This document shows, piece by piece, positions 45,631 to 57,625 of a stretch of DNA of 64,000 bases. The stretch's first letter is position 1. Each line of letters begins with the position of its first letter. Both the position numbers and the translations under genes were made by a program. Origin of the DNA: Ligustrum vulgare (Eukaryota > Streptophyta > Magnoliopsida > Lamiales > Oleaceae); the NCBI GenBank assembly GCA_963555705.1, contig OY743169.1, positions 49,962,124-50,026,123 on the forward strand, given 5' to 3'. The notes beneath the pieces are model-generated. The model was given only the letters and a program-made list of their open reading frames with translations, searched no databases and had not been told where the DNA came from.

Positions 45631-48600
45631 ATGAATACGGTTCTTAATACCGATACTACTTCGAATGAAACTTCGAACATGGGAACTTCTGAAGGAAGTG
45701 TTCCTACCGGTGTGATTCCTCCCGTTGTGAATACAACTACTACTAATGTGATTCCTCCGGTTGTGGGTGCCCCTACCATCGTATATTCAAACTCTGTTTC
45801 ACATGGGGAAAAGCCGGAGAAATTTGTTGGGGTTGATTTCAAAAGGTGGCAACAAAAAATGTTATTTTATCTCACAACCCTCAACTTGGCGAAATTCTTG
45901 AATGAAGATCCTCCCGCCATACAAGAAGGGGAAAACAATAGGGCATCTTTGATTGCTTTGGATGTTTGGAAACACTCGGACTTCTTATGCAAGAATTATA
46001 TTCTTAATGGCTTGGACAACGCCTTATACAATGTATATTGCTCCAAGAAATCTGTAAAGGAACTATGGGAGTCCTTGGAAAAGAAGTACAAGACCGAAGA
46101 TACCGGAACCAAGAAGTTCATTGTGGGAAAATTCTTGGACTACAAAATGGTAGATTCGAAAACCATCATCAGTCAAGTGCAAGAATTGCAAGTCATACTC
46201 CATGACATTCATGCGGAAAATATGTCCGTGAGCGAATCATTTCAAGTGGCTGCAATTATCGAGAAACTTCTACCCATGTGGAAGGACTTCAAAAACTATC
46301 TCAAGCACAAGCGCAAGGAGATGAACATTGAAGAACTTGTGGTCCGATTGAGGATTGAAGAAGACAACCGAAGTTCGGAAAAACGAGTTGGGAATAGCAT
46401 ACCACAAGCAAAGGAAAATGTGGTGGAATCTAGCAACAACAAAGGAAAGAAGAGAAAGCATTCCGTTGAATCTACAAAGAAGAATGCAAAAAACTTCAAG
46501 GGAAATTGCTACAATTGTGGAAAGGCTGGACATCACTCGGTTGATTGTCGCAAATCGAAGAAGCAATCCCAAGCCAACATTGTCGAATCTGATGTCATAT
46601 CAAATGGCATGTCCGATATGAATTTATCGGCGGTTGTTTCTGAATGCAACCTTGTTGGAAATCCCATGGAATGGTGGGTTGATACGGGTGCAACCCGTCA
46701 CATTTGTGCCGATAGAGGAATTTTCACATCATACACTCCAACCGAGGGAGAAAAATTGTTTATGGGGAACTCCTCAACATCCAAAGTGGTAGGACAAGGC
46801 AAAGTGGTCGGACAAGGCAAAGTGGTCTTGAAGATGACGTCGGGAAAAGAACTTAGCCTCAATAATGTCCTTCATGTACCGGATATTCGCAAGAACCTTG
46901 TGTCGGGTTCTTTGTTTAGCAAGAATGACTTTAAACTAGTCTTTGTATCGGATAAGTTTGTACTTACCAAAAATGATATGTATGTAGGAAAAGGCTATGT
47001 AAAAGATGGACTATTCAAAATGAATGTCCTAACTGTTGTACCAAATGCTACAATCAATAAAACGTCATCTTCAGTTTATATTCTTGAGTCATGTAATCTA
47101 TTGCATCATAGATTAGGACATGCAAACTTTAATTCAATACGAAAGTTAATGAATTTAGGTTTACTTCCGAATATGCATTTTAATAATGGAAAATGCGAAA
47201 CATGTGTAGAGGCAAAAGCGGCCAAAACACCATTTCATTCGGTTGAACGAAACATCACACCATTAGAACTAATTCACACGAATGTGTGTGATTTGAAGTT
47301 CGTACAAACAAGGGGTGGTAAAAAGTACTTCATTACATTCATAGATGATTGTACAAGGTACTGTTATGTGTACTTGTTGAAAAGCAAAGATGAAGCTTTG
47401 GAAGTGTTTAAACACTACAAAAATGAAGTTGAAAATCAACTTGAAAAACGAATTAAAATGATTCGTAGTGATAGAGGTGGAGAATATGTTGCACCGTTTG
47501 AAGAATTTTGTGCAGAAACTGAAATAATTCATCAAACAACGGCACCATATTCACCACAATCTAATGGAATTGCTGAACTCAAAAATTGAATGTTAAAGGA
47601 AATGATGAATGCAATGTTGATAAGTTCGGGCTTACCTCAAAACTTGTGGGGGGAAGCCATACTTTCTGAAAATCATATCCTTAATAAAATACCACACAAA
47701 GATAAGGTTGAATCGCCTTACGAATTGTGGAAAGGTCGGAAACCTTCCTACAAATATCTCAAAGTGTGGGGGTGCTTAGCGAAAGTAAAAATACCCAAAC
47801 CTAAATAAGTTAGGATTGGACCAAAGACAATTGATTGTGTCTTTATTGGATATGCTATCAATAGTAGTGCATATCGATTCTTGGTTCACAAATCCGAAGT
47901 ACTTGATGTACACGTAGGTACAATTATTGAATCAAGAAATGCGGTCTTCTTTGAAGACAATTTTCCGTGTAAAGAAAATGAAGTAATTTCAAATAAACGA
48001 ACTTATGATAACATACATGGAAAAAATGATGATCTTCAAGTAAATGAAGAACTGAGACGTAGTAAAAGGCAACGAATTCCAAAGACATTCGGTCCAGAAT
48101 TCGTAACCAATTTACTTGAAAATGATCCTAGGACATTTGATGAAGTAATGTCCTCTCCCGAAGCTCCTTCTTGGAAAGAAGCTGTACGCAATGAAATTGA
48201 ATCCATCATGAGTAACCATACTTGGGAATTGGTTGAACTCCCTCCGGGAAACAAAGCTTTAGGCTGTAAATGAATCTTCAAAAAGAAATTGAAATCGGAT
48301 GGATTAATTGATAAATACAAGGCTAGATTAGTAGCCAAAGGGTATAGACAAAAAGAAGGAATAGATTTCTTTGATACCTATTCACCCGTTACAAGAATTA
48401 CGTCTATACGTGTCTTGATTGCAATCGCAGCATTGCATAATCTTGAAATACATCAAATGAATGTCAAAACCGCGTTTCTAAATGGTGAATTAGAAGAAGA
48501 AATCTTCATGGAACAACCTGAAGGGTTTGTTGCACCAGGAAATGAAAAGAAGGTGTGTAGACTTGTAAAATCATTGTATTGATTGAAACAAGCACCGAAG

Positions 48601-49657
48601 CATTGACATGAAAAGTTTGATAAAACTATGTTGTCAAATGGCTTCAAAATCAATGATTGTGAAAAATGTGTCTACATTAAAAACACACCTAATGAATATG
48701 TAATCATATGCCTATATGTTGACGATATGCTAATTATGGGAAATAACTCCAAAGTCATTTCCTCGACTAAGAAAATGTTAACAAAACATTTTGACATGAA
48801 GGATATGGGAGTTGCGGATGTAATATTAGGGATTAAAATCTCTAAGACATCCGATGGTTTGTCATTGTCTCAATCACATTATGTTGAGACTATACTTAAG
48901 AAATTTAAGGCGTATGACGATAAACCGGTTAAGTCACCAGTTGACTTAGGTATTCACTTAGCCAAGAATACTGGTGAACCCGTATCTCAATTGGAATATT
49001 CGCGTGTTATTGGTAGTTTAATGTATATTACCAACTGCACAAGACCGGATAGCGCATACATAGTTAACAAGTTGAGTAGATTCACTAGTAATCCAAGTGT
49101 TGTACATTGGAAGGCATTAAATCAAGTTCTTAGATATATAAGACATACGGTTGAATATGGATTACACTACTCAAAATATCCTGCGGTGTTAGAAGGATAT
49201 ACTGATGCAAATTGGATATCTGACACTAAGGATTCAAAATCCACGAGTGGTTATGTATTTACCATTGGAGGTGGAGCCGTGTCCTAGAAATCGTCTAAGC
49301 AAACGTGTATTGCTCGATCCATGATGGAATCTGAGTTTATTGCATTAGACAAAGCCGGTGAAGAAGCATAATGGCTTCGTAATTTTCTTGAAATGTTGGG
49401 AAAAGTCGGTTTCTGCGATTAATATACATTGCGATAATCAGTCGGCAATAGCGAGGGCACAAAACAGTATGTATAATGGCAAGTCTCGACATATTCCTCG
49501 AAGACATAATACCGTTAAACAGTTAATATCGAATGGTATAATCTCTATAAACTACGTGAAGTCAAAAGAAAATTTGGCTGATCCTTTGACGAAAGGACTT
49601 GCAAGAGATCAAGTATACCATCTTTCGAAGGGAATGGGCCTAAAGCCTATTGAATAG
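45631..49657 (+). pseudogene. gag-pol of the copia element, broken
   Basis: The start ATG at 45631 opens a 652-codon frame: gag, a CCHC knuckle [14 protein letters not shown] near 46507, protease [12 protein letters not shown] near 46672, integrase with HHRLGH...CETC and an RSDRGGEYV...NGIAELKN core to 47589. The same frame continues with RT (LVAKGYRQKEGIDFFDTYSP near 48322, YVDDMLIMG near 48715) and RNase H (EGYTDANW, later HCDNQSAIA). Stops interrupt at 47587, 47806, 48271, 48580, about 48604, 49285 and about 49369. A frameshift lies between 49370 and 49410. Several stops sit where this family has Trp or Arg, so they look like C-to-T or G-to-A decay. An in-frame repeat GKVVGQ lies near 46786-46820. 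Confidence 0.92.
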
Positions 49658-50220
49658 AATTACTATGACGGAAACCCAACTTTGTAGATTGGAGATCCCA
49701 AGATCTTGGTTCAATGGGACAACTAAGTCATAAATGACTCGGAATAAAGCACTTATTCCCATTCCTAAAATTTAAAGTGCTATGTAAAATGTGTATAAGG
49801 ATAAGTATACATATATACTTTTAATGATTCATAACCTTGAGATAGAAAGGTATGAGATCACCTATATAAGTGTGAAGTGGGGCCGCTTCTACGAGAATTC
49901 GAGGCTTAATTCTCTTAGAGCACTTATGAAACCAAGAGTTGTCCAGGGCCAAAATGGACACAACCATGAGAACCGAATTGGTTAGATGAGTCATGGTGTT
50001 GGTACAGTTGTTTAGTTTTACACGAACGACTGGATGGTTCAAGACATCGCGTTCACCAACTAGCCTAGTAAATCCGATTGTATTCAACTAAAGAAGGTTC
50101 AAGGCCACAAGCTACCTATCTTGATGCTATGACTTGTCATGTGTACTCCATTTGTTAGAGTCTGCATTCCATTTGCATTGCATTCGCATTGTGTTGAACA
50201 TATCGAGGAATTTCCATTCA

Positions 50221-50230
50221 TGTGGGGGAT
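50221..50230 (+). other. Polypurine tract of the copia element
   Basis: TGTGGGGGAT immediately precedes the 3' LTR start at 50231, the expected place for plus-strand priming. Confidence 0.7.
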
Positions 50231-51185
50231 TGTTGGATATTGGTTAATAAATCGAGAATTGAAAATTGATCAAAGTGACTTCGTGTCGACTTCGGCCAAA
50301 TACTCAAAAGCTTGACTCAATCCGTTTAGGCAAAATTGTTTGCCACTTCGCCGCTTCGGGGCGCACAAATGGGGATCGACTTGCCCGGTCAGGTCGCGGG
50401 GGGTCGAGGGGGTAGCACCCCCTGTGGGGGCTCGGGGGAAACGCCCCCGAAAGAGAATTTTGATTTCTCTGTATGTATTGAAGGGTATATTTGGCATATC
50501 AAAAACCAATATCGGATGAATGAGAAATTACGAAAAAGGACGAAAATCAGGTCAAAATATTTGACCGTGCGACCTCATGGTTGGGAAACCGTGCGATCAC
50601 ACGTCAAATATTTTTTCGGTTTTTTTTGAGTAAAACCGTGCGACCGGTGCGGTCTATAACCGTGCGGCCACACGGTTGTCCGGCCACAAGGCACCTTTTC
50701 ATAAATGTGCATTGTTTGGAAAGGGTGCATGGTTTGGACCTCAACCATTTCGTCCACACCCTTTCATGATCTATATATAGGACCCTTTGGGTGTCCTATT
50801 CCTCACATTTTTGATATGCAAAACATCTCTCATCCTCACTTCTCTCCAAAATCAAAATCATTTCATTTGTTTTGATATTCTTTCATTTCATCCTTGGAGT
50901 ACGTAAGCCTAAATTTGGTTCGTTGTACTTGTGTTTTGGAGTGCTACAAACACAAGTGAAGCCGTTGTATCTTGGGAGTCGATTGTCGGAATCCGTAGGC
51001 ACCGTTGCGGGGCAAATTCGACTTAAGAACAAAGAGTCCAACTCTTGCCTCGACTTTGTCCCTTATTTTCTTCTTCTTCTTATTTGTGTTTTTCTTTGCC
51101 GTTACTCTGTCTAATATTCGGAAAGGATTTACAAACCATCATTATACTTATTTTGGCATCACTAATCACAAAATTCCATCCAACA
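50231..51185 (+). repeat. 3' LTR of the copia element
   Basis: About 25 bp longer than the 5' LTR. Most of the excess is at 50640-50665, where an extra GGTGCGGTCTATAACCG sits between the halves of the second CG box. TATA at 50771-50780. Confidence 0.9.
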
Positions 51186-51190
51186 GGTTC

Positions 51191-51482
51191 AAATCCTAAA
51201 AAATTGGATTTATGCCTTGTGGCAAGCGGGAGTCACCACCATTTGTGGGAGTTACCAATGTCCTCCACCCTGGCTTTGGGAGGCACAATCATCGATTTAC
51301 CTCTCGAACCAATAGCGTAGGGCAGGGTCGGTTCGGGCCCTCAAGGTGTGGGTTGCACCTTTTTTTTCCCCTTAAGAGGTACTTGAGTGTTTGACTGGGA
51401 TATTTCATGTGTCTAATCGGGGGTTCTGAATTGAAGTTTATTCTTGAAAGTACAAAGGTGTTTGTGAAAATGACAAGTCGAG
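51191..51482. other. Unassigned spacer
   Basis: Single-copy-looking text between the copia 3' end and the Tat 2 LTR. The word CTTAAGAGGTACTTGA at about 51372 also occurs at about 44485 on the other side of the copia element. No gene recognised. Confidence 0.3.
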
Positions 51483-52168
51483 TGATCGGTATGATTTCCC
51501 GATCACATTATTCAAGAATAGGGCTATGAGCCTAAAAAGTCTATAGGTCGGGCCCATCAAGATCTACAGGACAGTTCAAATGCCCAACCTCATCTTAAGC
51601 CCTCTCCATAGAAAGCTCATGGGTCGGGCATATATGCCCGAGCGTTATTCCAGATGCAAGGTCGGGTGTGTGACGACCTCACTACCACCTAATCAACTAT
51701 GTGTTTTAAGATGCCCAATCTCGGCCTTACTATATTAGAGGCCCATCGCGGATCATTCTTGGCCCATGGGCTTCATAAGTGAGCCTAGCCCTGGAGCCAA
51801 TAAAGCAGGCGTAATCATGTAAACCACTTCTCAGAAAAGAAAGTTCAATTCCTAGAAGAACTCTTTCTTTGAAAAGTAAGTTTTTTCAATAAGGATTCAT
51901 TCTCCTAGTAGGAGAGGGTGATGGGCTTTAAGACCTATAAATAGAGCTCATTTTTCTATTAAACACAATTATTATCAACGTTGTTACTAGATATATATTC
52001 CTCTTTCTATTTTCTCTATCTCCAGAAAACTAATTCTCACACCGGAGGGGCAATGAAGAGAAGTCTCCTCCTCTTTTTTGCAAGTTAAAGGAGAATTAAT
52101 CCATCTTTTCCAATGATCAAGCAGTCTCATATCTTGCCACGTCAAGGTAAGAAATTTTTATAGCATCA
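51483..52168 (+). repeat. 5' LTR of Tat element 2
   Basis: Begins TGATCGGTATGATT and ends TTTATAGCATCA, followed by the PBS ATTGGCGATGTCTGTGGGA (52169-52187). TATA at 51936-51944 (CTATAAATAG). A perfect 18-bp palindrome TCGGGCATATATGCCCGA at 51624-51641 corresponds to the CG palindrome of the Tat 1 LTR. Confidence 0.85.
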
Positions 52169-52205
52169 ATTGGCGATGTCTGTGGGAAAAAATACAATCA
52201 GCCAT

Positions 52206-53158
52206 AGTTAATAGACGTTAAACTCACCCCTCCATACCAACAGGGCAATCTCTTCCAGCCAATACGTCGGTCGAGGGGGATAATCTCCCACCTCTTGAAG
52301 ATGTGCAAGAAGAAGATCATCTAGAAATCATACCAAATGACGAACCTGTTAGCCAAGAAGCCTTCAATGAACTCAGCAACAACTCCATGACCTTCATCAG
52401 ATCCTTCAACAGCAAGTTCGACGTCACACAATACCGGGTATGAACACTCTCAAGGTCGTACCCAGAGATGATCAATTATTGGCCAATCCCGCAAATACCA
52501 ATTCTTCGGGAATCAGGGGAATTAATCCTGTCACAGAAGAATCAGCAAACATGACATAATGGGAAATTTCCAGAATCATTCTGGAAGGGATTGTTGACGG
52601 GATAAGACAGAATACAGATGCTCAGGCATCTTTCACCAGAAGAACATCTTTTACACTAGAAATAACGGAATTCTCCTTGCCAAAACGATTCAAGTATCCT
52701 CGGATAAAAGAGTATGATGGAACTACAGATCCCAACAACCACCTAAATACATACACCGATGCCATGGACATGCAAAATGCTCCCGATCAGATATTTTGTA
52801 AGGCCTTTCCTTGGACATTAACCAATGCAGCTCGACATTGGTTCTCCACCATACCATCAGGGTCGATTTCATCTTTCGTTGATCTTATCGATAAGTTCAC
52901 AACATTTTTCGCAAGTGGCAAAAGGGTAGAGAAGACTGTCGCTTCCCTTATGCAATTGAGGCAAGGACCCAGTGAAACAGTACGAGAGTTCATGGATTTC
53001 TTCAAAAATGAAAGGCTTCAGATTCCTGACCTTCAGATTACATCGGTAACTTCAGCCCTAACCTTAGCCATAAGGAGTCAGGAGTTCATAATGTCCTTGT
53101 CTAAGAATCCGCCTAAGAATGTAACCGAACTTCTTAGAAGAGCCGAAAGTACATAAAC
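52206..53158 (+). pseudogene. gag of Tat element 2
   Basis: The position equivalent to the Tat 1 start codon reads ATA instead of ATG (CCATAGTTAATAGACG), and stops follow within a few codons. The capsid part, 52677-53156, is open and reads RFKYPRIKEYDGTTDPNN and ELLRRAE, closely matching copy 1. It ends at a TAA just before the MEETLFSV segment (53159-53494), which is in another frame. Confidence 0.8.
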
Positions 53159-53399
53159 ATGGAAGAAACATTGTTTTCTGTAAGAGCCCAACATCAGAAT
53201 CAAGAATCTACAGCAGTGCAATCTTCAGAACCTTTCAAGCAGGGGAACAAGAGGTCTAGACAGGAAGATGCCCAAAATTTTTCCTGGTACAACAAATTCT
53301 TATGGGCATCAGGATCCGTTCCACTCAACACTCCCCGTCTCACATTCTTATGGAGATCCGGGATCGAGAAGACTTATGATGGCCCAAGCTCGTCAAGGG

Positions 53400-55864
53400 G
53401 AAGATTGCTCACAGCAATCACCATAAGTACTGTGATTTTCATAGAAGCCCATTCCATACCATCAATGATTGCAGAATACTTAGGAGAGAAATAGAGGCTC
53501 TCATAAAAGGGAGTTTCTGGGACATTATGTGAAGATAGACGACAAAGATCCGCAAAATTAGGAGAAGAAAGAAGAAAGGAACAATCCCGCAGGTATGATA
53601 AATTTTATCGTCGGAGGTATAGCCTCGGGAGGAGATTAGAATATTGCTAGGAAAAATTATGTTCGGGCATTGGGAAGCCAAGAGGTCGAGTCATCCAGTC
53701 ATGACCTTGAACTCTTCGCTAACATTAGCTTCAATAACTCCGACATGGAAGGAATTTCGTACTCTCATGATGACGCGGTCGTGATCAGTGCCATGATTGC
53801 AAATTTTGATGTGAGAAGAATACTTGTGGATAATGGAAGCACAACCAATGTTCTTTCCTTGGAAGCCTTTGATAAGATGCAACTTCCAAGGGATTGGCTT
53901 CAGTAGGTCATTACTCTGTTGACAGGTTTTGTTGGAGTAACATTGAAACCAGAAGGTTTGATAGCTCTTTCCACTTCTCTGGGATCGGGAGAAAAATAGG
54001 TTACTAGAATTACTCAGTTTCAGGTCGTGAAGACTCCATAGTCCTGTAACGCTATATTGGGAAGACCTTTTCTGAATAGGATAAGAGTGGTTGTATCGAC
54101 ATACCACTTATTAGTCAAGTTCCCCACTCTTGCAGGTATTGTGATGGTACGGGGTAATCAAGCAATGGCTAGAAGTTGTTACATCAGCTGCATCGAAAAG
54201 GGGAAAACAAAGTTGATGTCAATAGAACCTTCCACGGAAGAACGCATGTCACCAGTAAAGGAATTGGAAGACGTTCTTATCTCAGAAGGAAAAAACATTC
54301 ACTATTGGAAAAGAACTTCCCAAAGTTATGAAAGAAGAACTATCACAGTGTTTGAAAAGGAATTTCAATGTTTTTGCATGGAGTGTAGAAGATATGCTCG
54401 GGATTGATCTCGCACTTGTTGTACACAGGCTTAATGTCCAGCCCGATAAGAATCCTATAAAACAACGAAGAAGACAATTTTCTAATGAAAGAAGGTAAAT
54501 AATCAAGGAGGAAATCGATAAACTTTTGAAAGCATGATTCATCAAGGAGGTGAAATATCCAAAATGGTTAGTCAACGTGGTATTGGTAAAGAAGACTACT
54601 GTAAATGGTGAGTTTGCATTGACTTCACAGATCTAAACAAGGCGTGCCCTAAAGACAGTTATCCCCTTCCTTGGATAGATAGATTGGTTGATTCCACATT
54701 AGGCTCCGAACTATACAGCTTCCTTAACGCCTTCTCGGGATACCATCAGATCAAAATGGATGAAGATGACCAAGATAAAACCTCCATGGTTGACAAAGGA
54801 ATATATTGCTACAAGGTTATGCCATTTGAGTTAAAGAATGCGGGAGCTACGTACCAAAGACTTGTGAACATGGTCTTCTCCAAACATATAGGGAAAAACA
54901 TCGAAGTTTATATTGATGACATGGTGGTGAAGAGTTCGAGAAAGGATGATCATGTGATAGATCTAGAAGACATATTCTCCACGCTTCGCAAACACCGTAT
55001 GAAGTTGAATCCTACAAAGTGCGCTTTTGGGGTAAGCTCGGGCAAATTTTTGGGATTCATGATCACCCAGAGGGGCATTGAAGTTAATCCTGATAAAATT
55101 ATAGCCCTCACATCCATAGCACCCCAAACATAAGGGAATTCCAGAAACTCACAGGAAGAGTAGCAGCACTGGGTCGTTTCATGCCAAGGGCAGCGGATAA
55201 GTGCTTCCCTTTCGTCAAATCTCTCAGGGGAAATAAGGAACTCAAGTGGGACGAAGAATGTGAGAATTCCTTCAGAAAGCTCAAAGAATACTTGGGGTCA
55301 CCATCAATACTGGTAAAGTCAAATCCGGGGGATGATCTTCTTTTATATCTAGCAGTATCAGAATATGCAATAAGCGTTGTATTAGTCAAAGAGGAAGGGA
55401 AGGTTCAAAGACCAGTTTACTATGTTAGGAAGATGTTACTAGACACAGAAACTTGATACACTTTGGCAGAACAACTCTCACTTTCCCTAGCCATAGCAGC
55501 CATAAAGTTGAGACTTTACTTTCAAGCTCATGCCATAACAGTCCTCACGAATCAACCTCTAAAACAAATCTTTGCAAAAACCGGACGTCTCTGGTCGCCC
55601 ACTCAAATGGTCAATTGAGCTCGGGGAATATGACATTGAATTTAAACCCCAACGTTCCATAAAGGCACAGGTCTCGACAGATTTCATCTCCAAACTCGCC
55701 CTAAGACCTCGGGGGCCAATAGGTCTTGACAGGAAAGAAGATACTTGGACTTTGCAAGTAGATAGAGCATCGAATGCCATGGGCTCGAGGGCCAGGATTA
55801 TATTAAGAAAAGATGATGGTACGATGGAAATTCTGCGAGAAGTTAGATTCGAATTCCCGACCAC
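53400..55864 (+). pseudogene. pol of Tat element 2, 5' part (PR-RT-RH)
   Basis: A zinc-knuckle remnant near 53430 keeps Cys (HKYCDFH). Protease text ILVDNGSTTNVLS lies near 53820. RT lies around 54430-55130 with FTDLNKACPKDSYPLP, YIDDMVVKSS and KFLGFMITQRGIE. RNase H pieces follow to REVRFEFPT at 55860. Numerous stops and shifts (for example 53904, 53997, 54041, 54496, 55131, 55454). The reading is interrupted by the solo LTR at 55865. Confidence 0.85.
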
Positions 55865-57625
55865 TGATAAGTGTATTTTATACACTTATTTCTATTCTAA
55901 AAGTAGGATTTTATTTGTTTGTTTAAGAATATTTGCTATTTATTTAGTTAATATTGTTTGTATTTCAGAAATAATCCCAAAGTCGAGAAAACAATGGAAT
56001 TGGAGCAAAAACAAGCAAATTGGATGATAAAAGAGCCAAAGTATGCAAATCAAGAATGGATGAAGTAGATCAAGGGCTAAATTGAAAGAAAAGTCAAAGA
56101 AAGAACCAAATTGGAAGAAATTAGAAGTTCAAGGATTAAAGTATACAAATCAAAAGAAGAAGGACCAAATTGCAAATACTCAATAGTTGATTCGGATCAA
56201 GATAAGATACTTGAGGACTTTTAGGAGTCAATTGGATGCAATTAGAAGGCAAAAAGGAATGAAATATGGTAAGAATATTACCATAAATTCATTTCAATCA
56301 AACAAGGTCTTCGGGAAGATTTTTAGTCAGACTTTGAAACCTAATTTTGGGGCAATAAAAGTTCGAATTGGGAAAATCCTATTTCAGGAAGAATTGTATC
56401 CCTTTACGTTATCTTTCTAACGGACTTTGAAGCACCTCAATCGGATAAGTGAAATGAAAGATATGATCAAAATACTAAATATTGTGCAATAAAAGGATGA
56501 TGACCAAATTGCTAAAATTTAAAGAAGAAAATGGTTGCTTCCGATATAACCGTGCGGCCGCACGGTTGAAAAAAGCGTGCGGTCGCACGGCCAAAAAAAT
56601 CAGCGACTGAAGGTTGGCTTTTCGAGGCTGCGATCGCGCACTTTTGAACCGTGCGGTCGCACGGTAGTCCCGACTAGGCCTCAGCTGGGCTTTTTACGCG
56701 GAATTCAGCAGTTTTCTCCTCAATTAACCTAATTTTCGGGGAAATCTATAAATACCAGACCTAAGGCACGAGATTAGGGGTTCCCAACTGTGAAATTCAT
56801 GCCAAAACGCTGTCCAACTGCTGGGGGATCCATTGAAGGCCAAATTTAAGATTGAAGAACAATGATCAAGAATATGAATGGGGTGACATCTTTTCATACT
56901 TCTTGTGATTTATTTTCGACCATGTATTTAGGTTAGGTTTTATTTGTTAGAATTGTGATGAAGCATTAATCTATCGATTCCATGTTTTGACTTTATATTT
57001 ATATTATGCAATTTATGAGATTGATGCAATTAATTATGTTGTTATTATCATCTATGATTGTGGACGCATAATTATTGATGTCTGTGATAGATTTCTATGT
57101 TCGAAAGAGTAGAAATTTATTAGACCTTGATTAATTGCCGCGAAGTCCGATAGGGGATAGAAATATACCCCTATGCTTCGTGTTATCCCAAAAAGTGTTC
57201 ATAATTCATTAATACTTTTCTACATGTTTGGATTGGTCATAGAAATATATGCTCGTCTCTTGTAGAAAAAGTGTTTATGCATCGCTCGAAAGGGGACATA
57301 AATAAATAATTATAGGAACACGGATTTTCAATACTCATACATTGTTATTAAATGTTTAAGTCAAATACATGGTTGATATGTTTAACGTGGATTCATAATT
57401 CTAACAAATTCATCTCATCGTTTTCATAAATCAAATTTTCTTATTTTCTTTAGTTTAATTTTTAATTTGTTTTTAAAAATCAAGATTTCCAAATCCTAAA
57501 TTTTCTTGTTCCGGTTAAGGTTTGTAGTCTAAAATACGATTTAAAACAATCTCTGTGGGAACGATATTCGGACTTAAAATCCACTTTATTACGTGCGCGA
57601 CCCGTGCACTTGCGGAGCGCGAACA
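55865..57625 (+). mobile_element. Solo LTR in Tat 2 RNase H, TGATAAGTGT family, copy 3
   Basis: ACCAC flanks both sides (55860-55864, 57626-57630). Removing it rejoins the RNase H reading FPTT-NNDAEYEVVIVGL, matching the uninterrupted Tat 1 copy, so the insertion is proven. Starts TGATAAGTGTATTTTATACA, ends CACTTGCGGAGCGCGAACA. TATA at 56746-56754 with four CG boxes upstream. No internal region. Confidence 0.9.
56549..56754 (+). promoter_or_regulatory. LTR promoter with GTGCGGYCGCAC palindromes
   Basis: Perfect palindrome ACCGTGCGGCCGCACGGT at 56549-56566, then CGTGCGGTCGCACG at 56576-56589, GCGATCGCGC at 56630-56639 and ACCGTGCGGTCGCACGGT at 56648-56665. The TATA box CTATAAATA follows at 56746, about 80 bp beyond the last box. 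Confidence 0.55.

Larger units (their letters stand above)
44575..51185 (+). mobile_element. Complete Ty1/copia retrotransposon, 6.6 kb
   Basis: Two direct LTRs (44575-45504, 930 bp; 50231-51185, 955 bp) begin TGTTGGATATTG and end CCATCCAACA. GGTTC flanks both sides (44570-44574, 51186-51190). A polypurine tract TGTGGGGGA lies directly before the 3' LTR. The gag-pol order (gag, protease, integrase, RT, RNase H) is that of copia elements. The usual initiator-Met PBS is not visible after the 5' LTR, which continues ATCTTAAGTCGAATT. Coding decay makes it non-autonomous. Confidence 0.92.

Noticed and set aside
51180..51197. GGTTCAAATCC as a tRNA T-arm (B box)
   Set aside because: GGTTC is the copia target duplication, and no cloverleaf can be drawn from the flanks.
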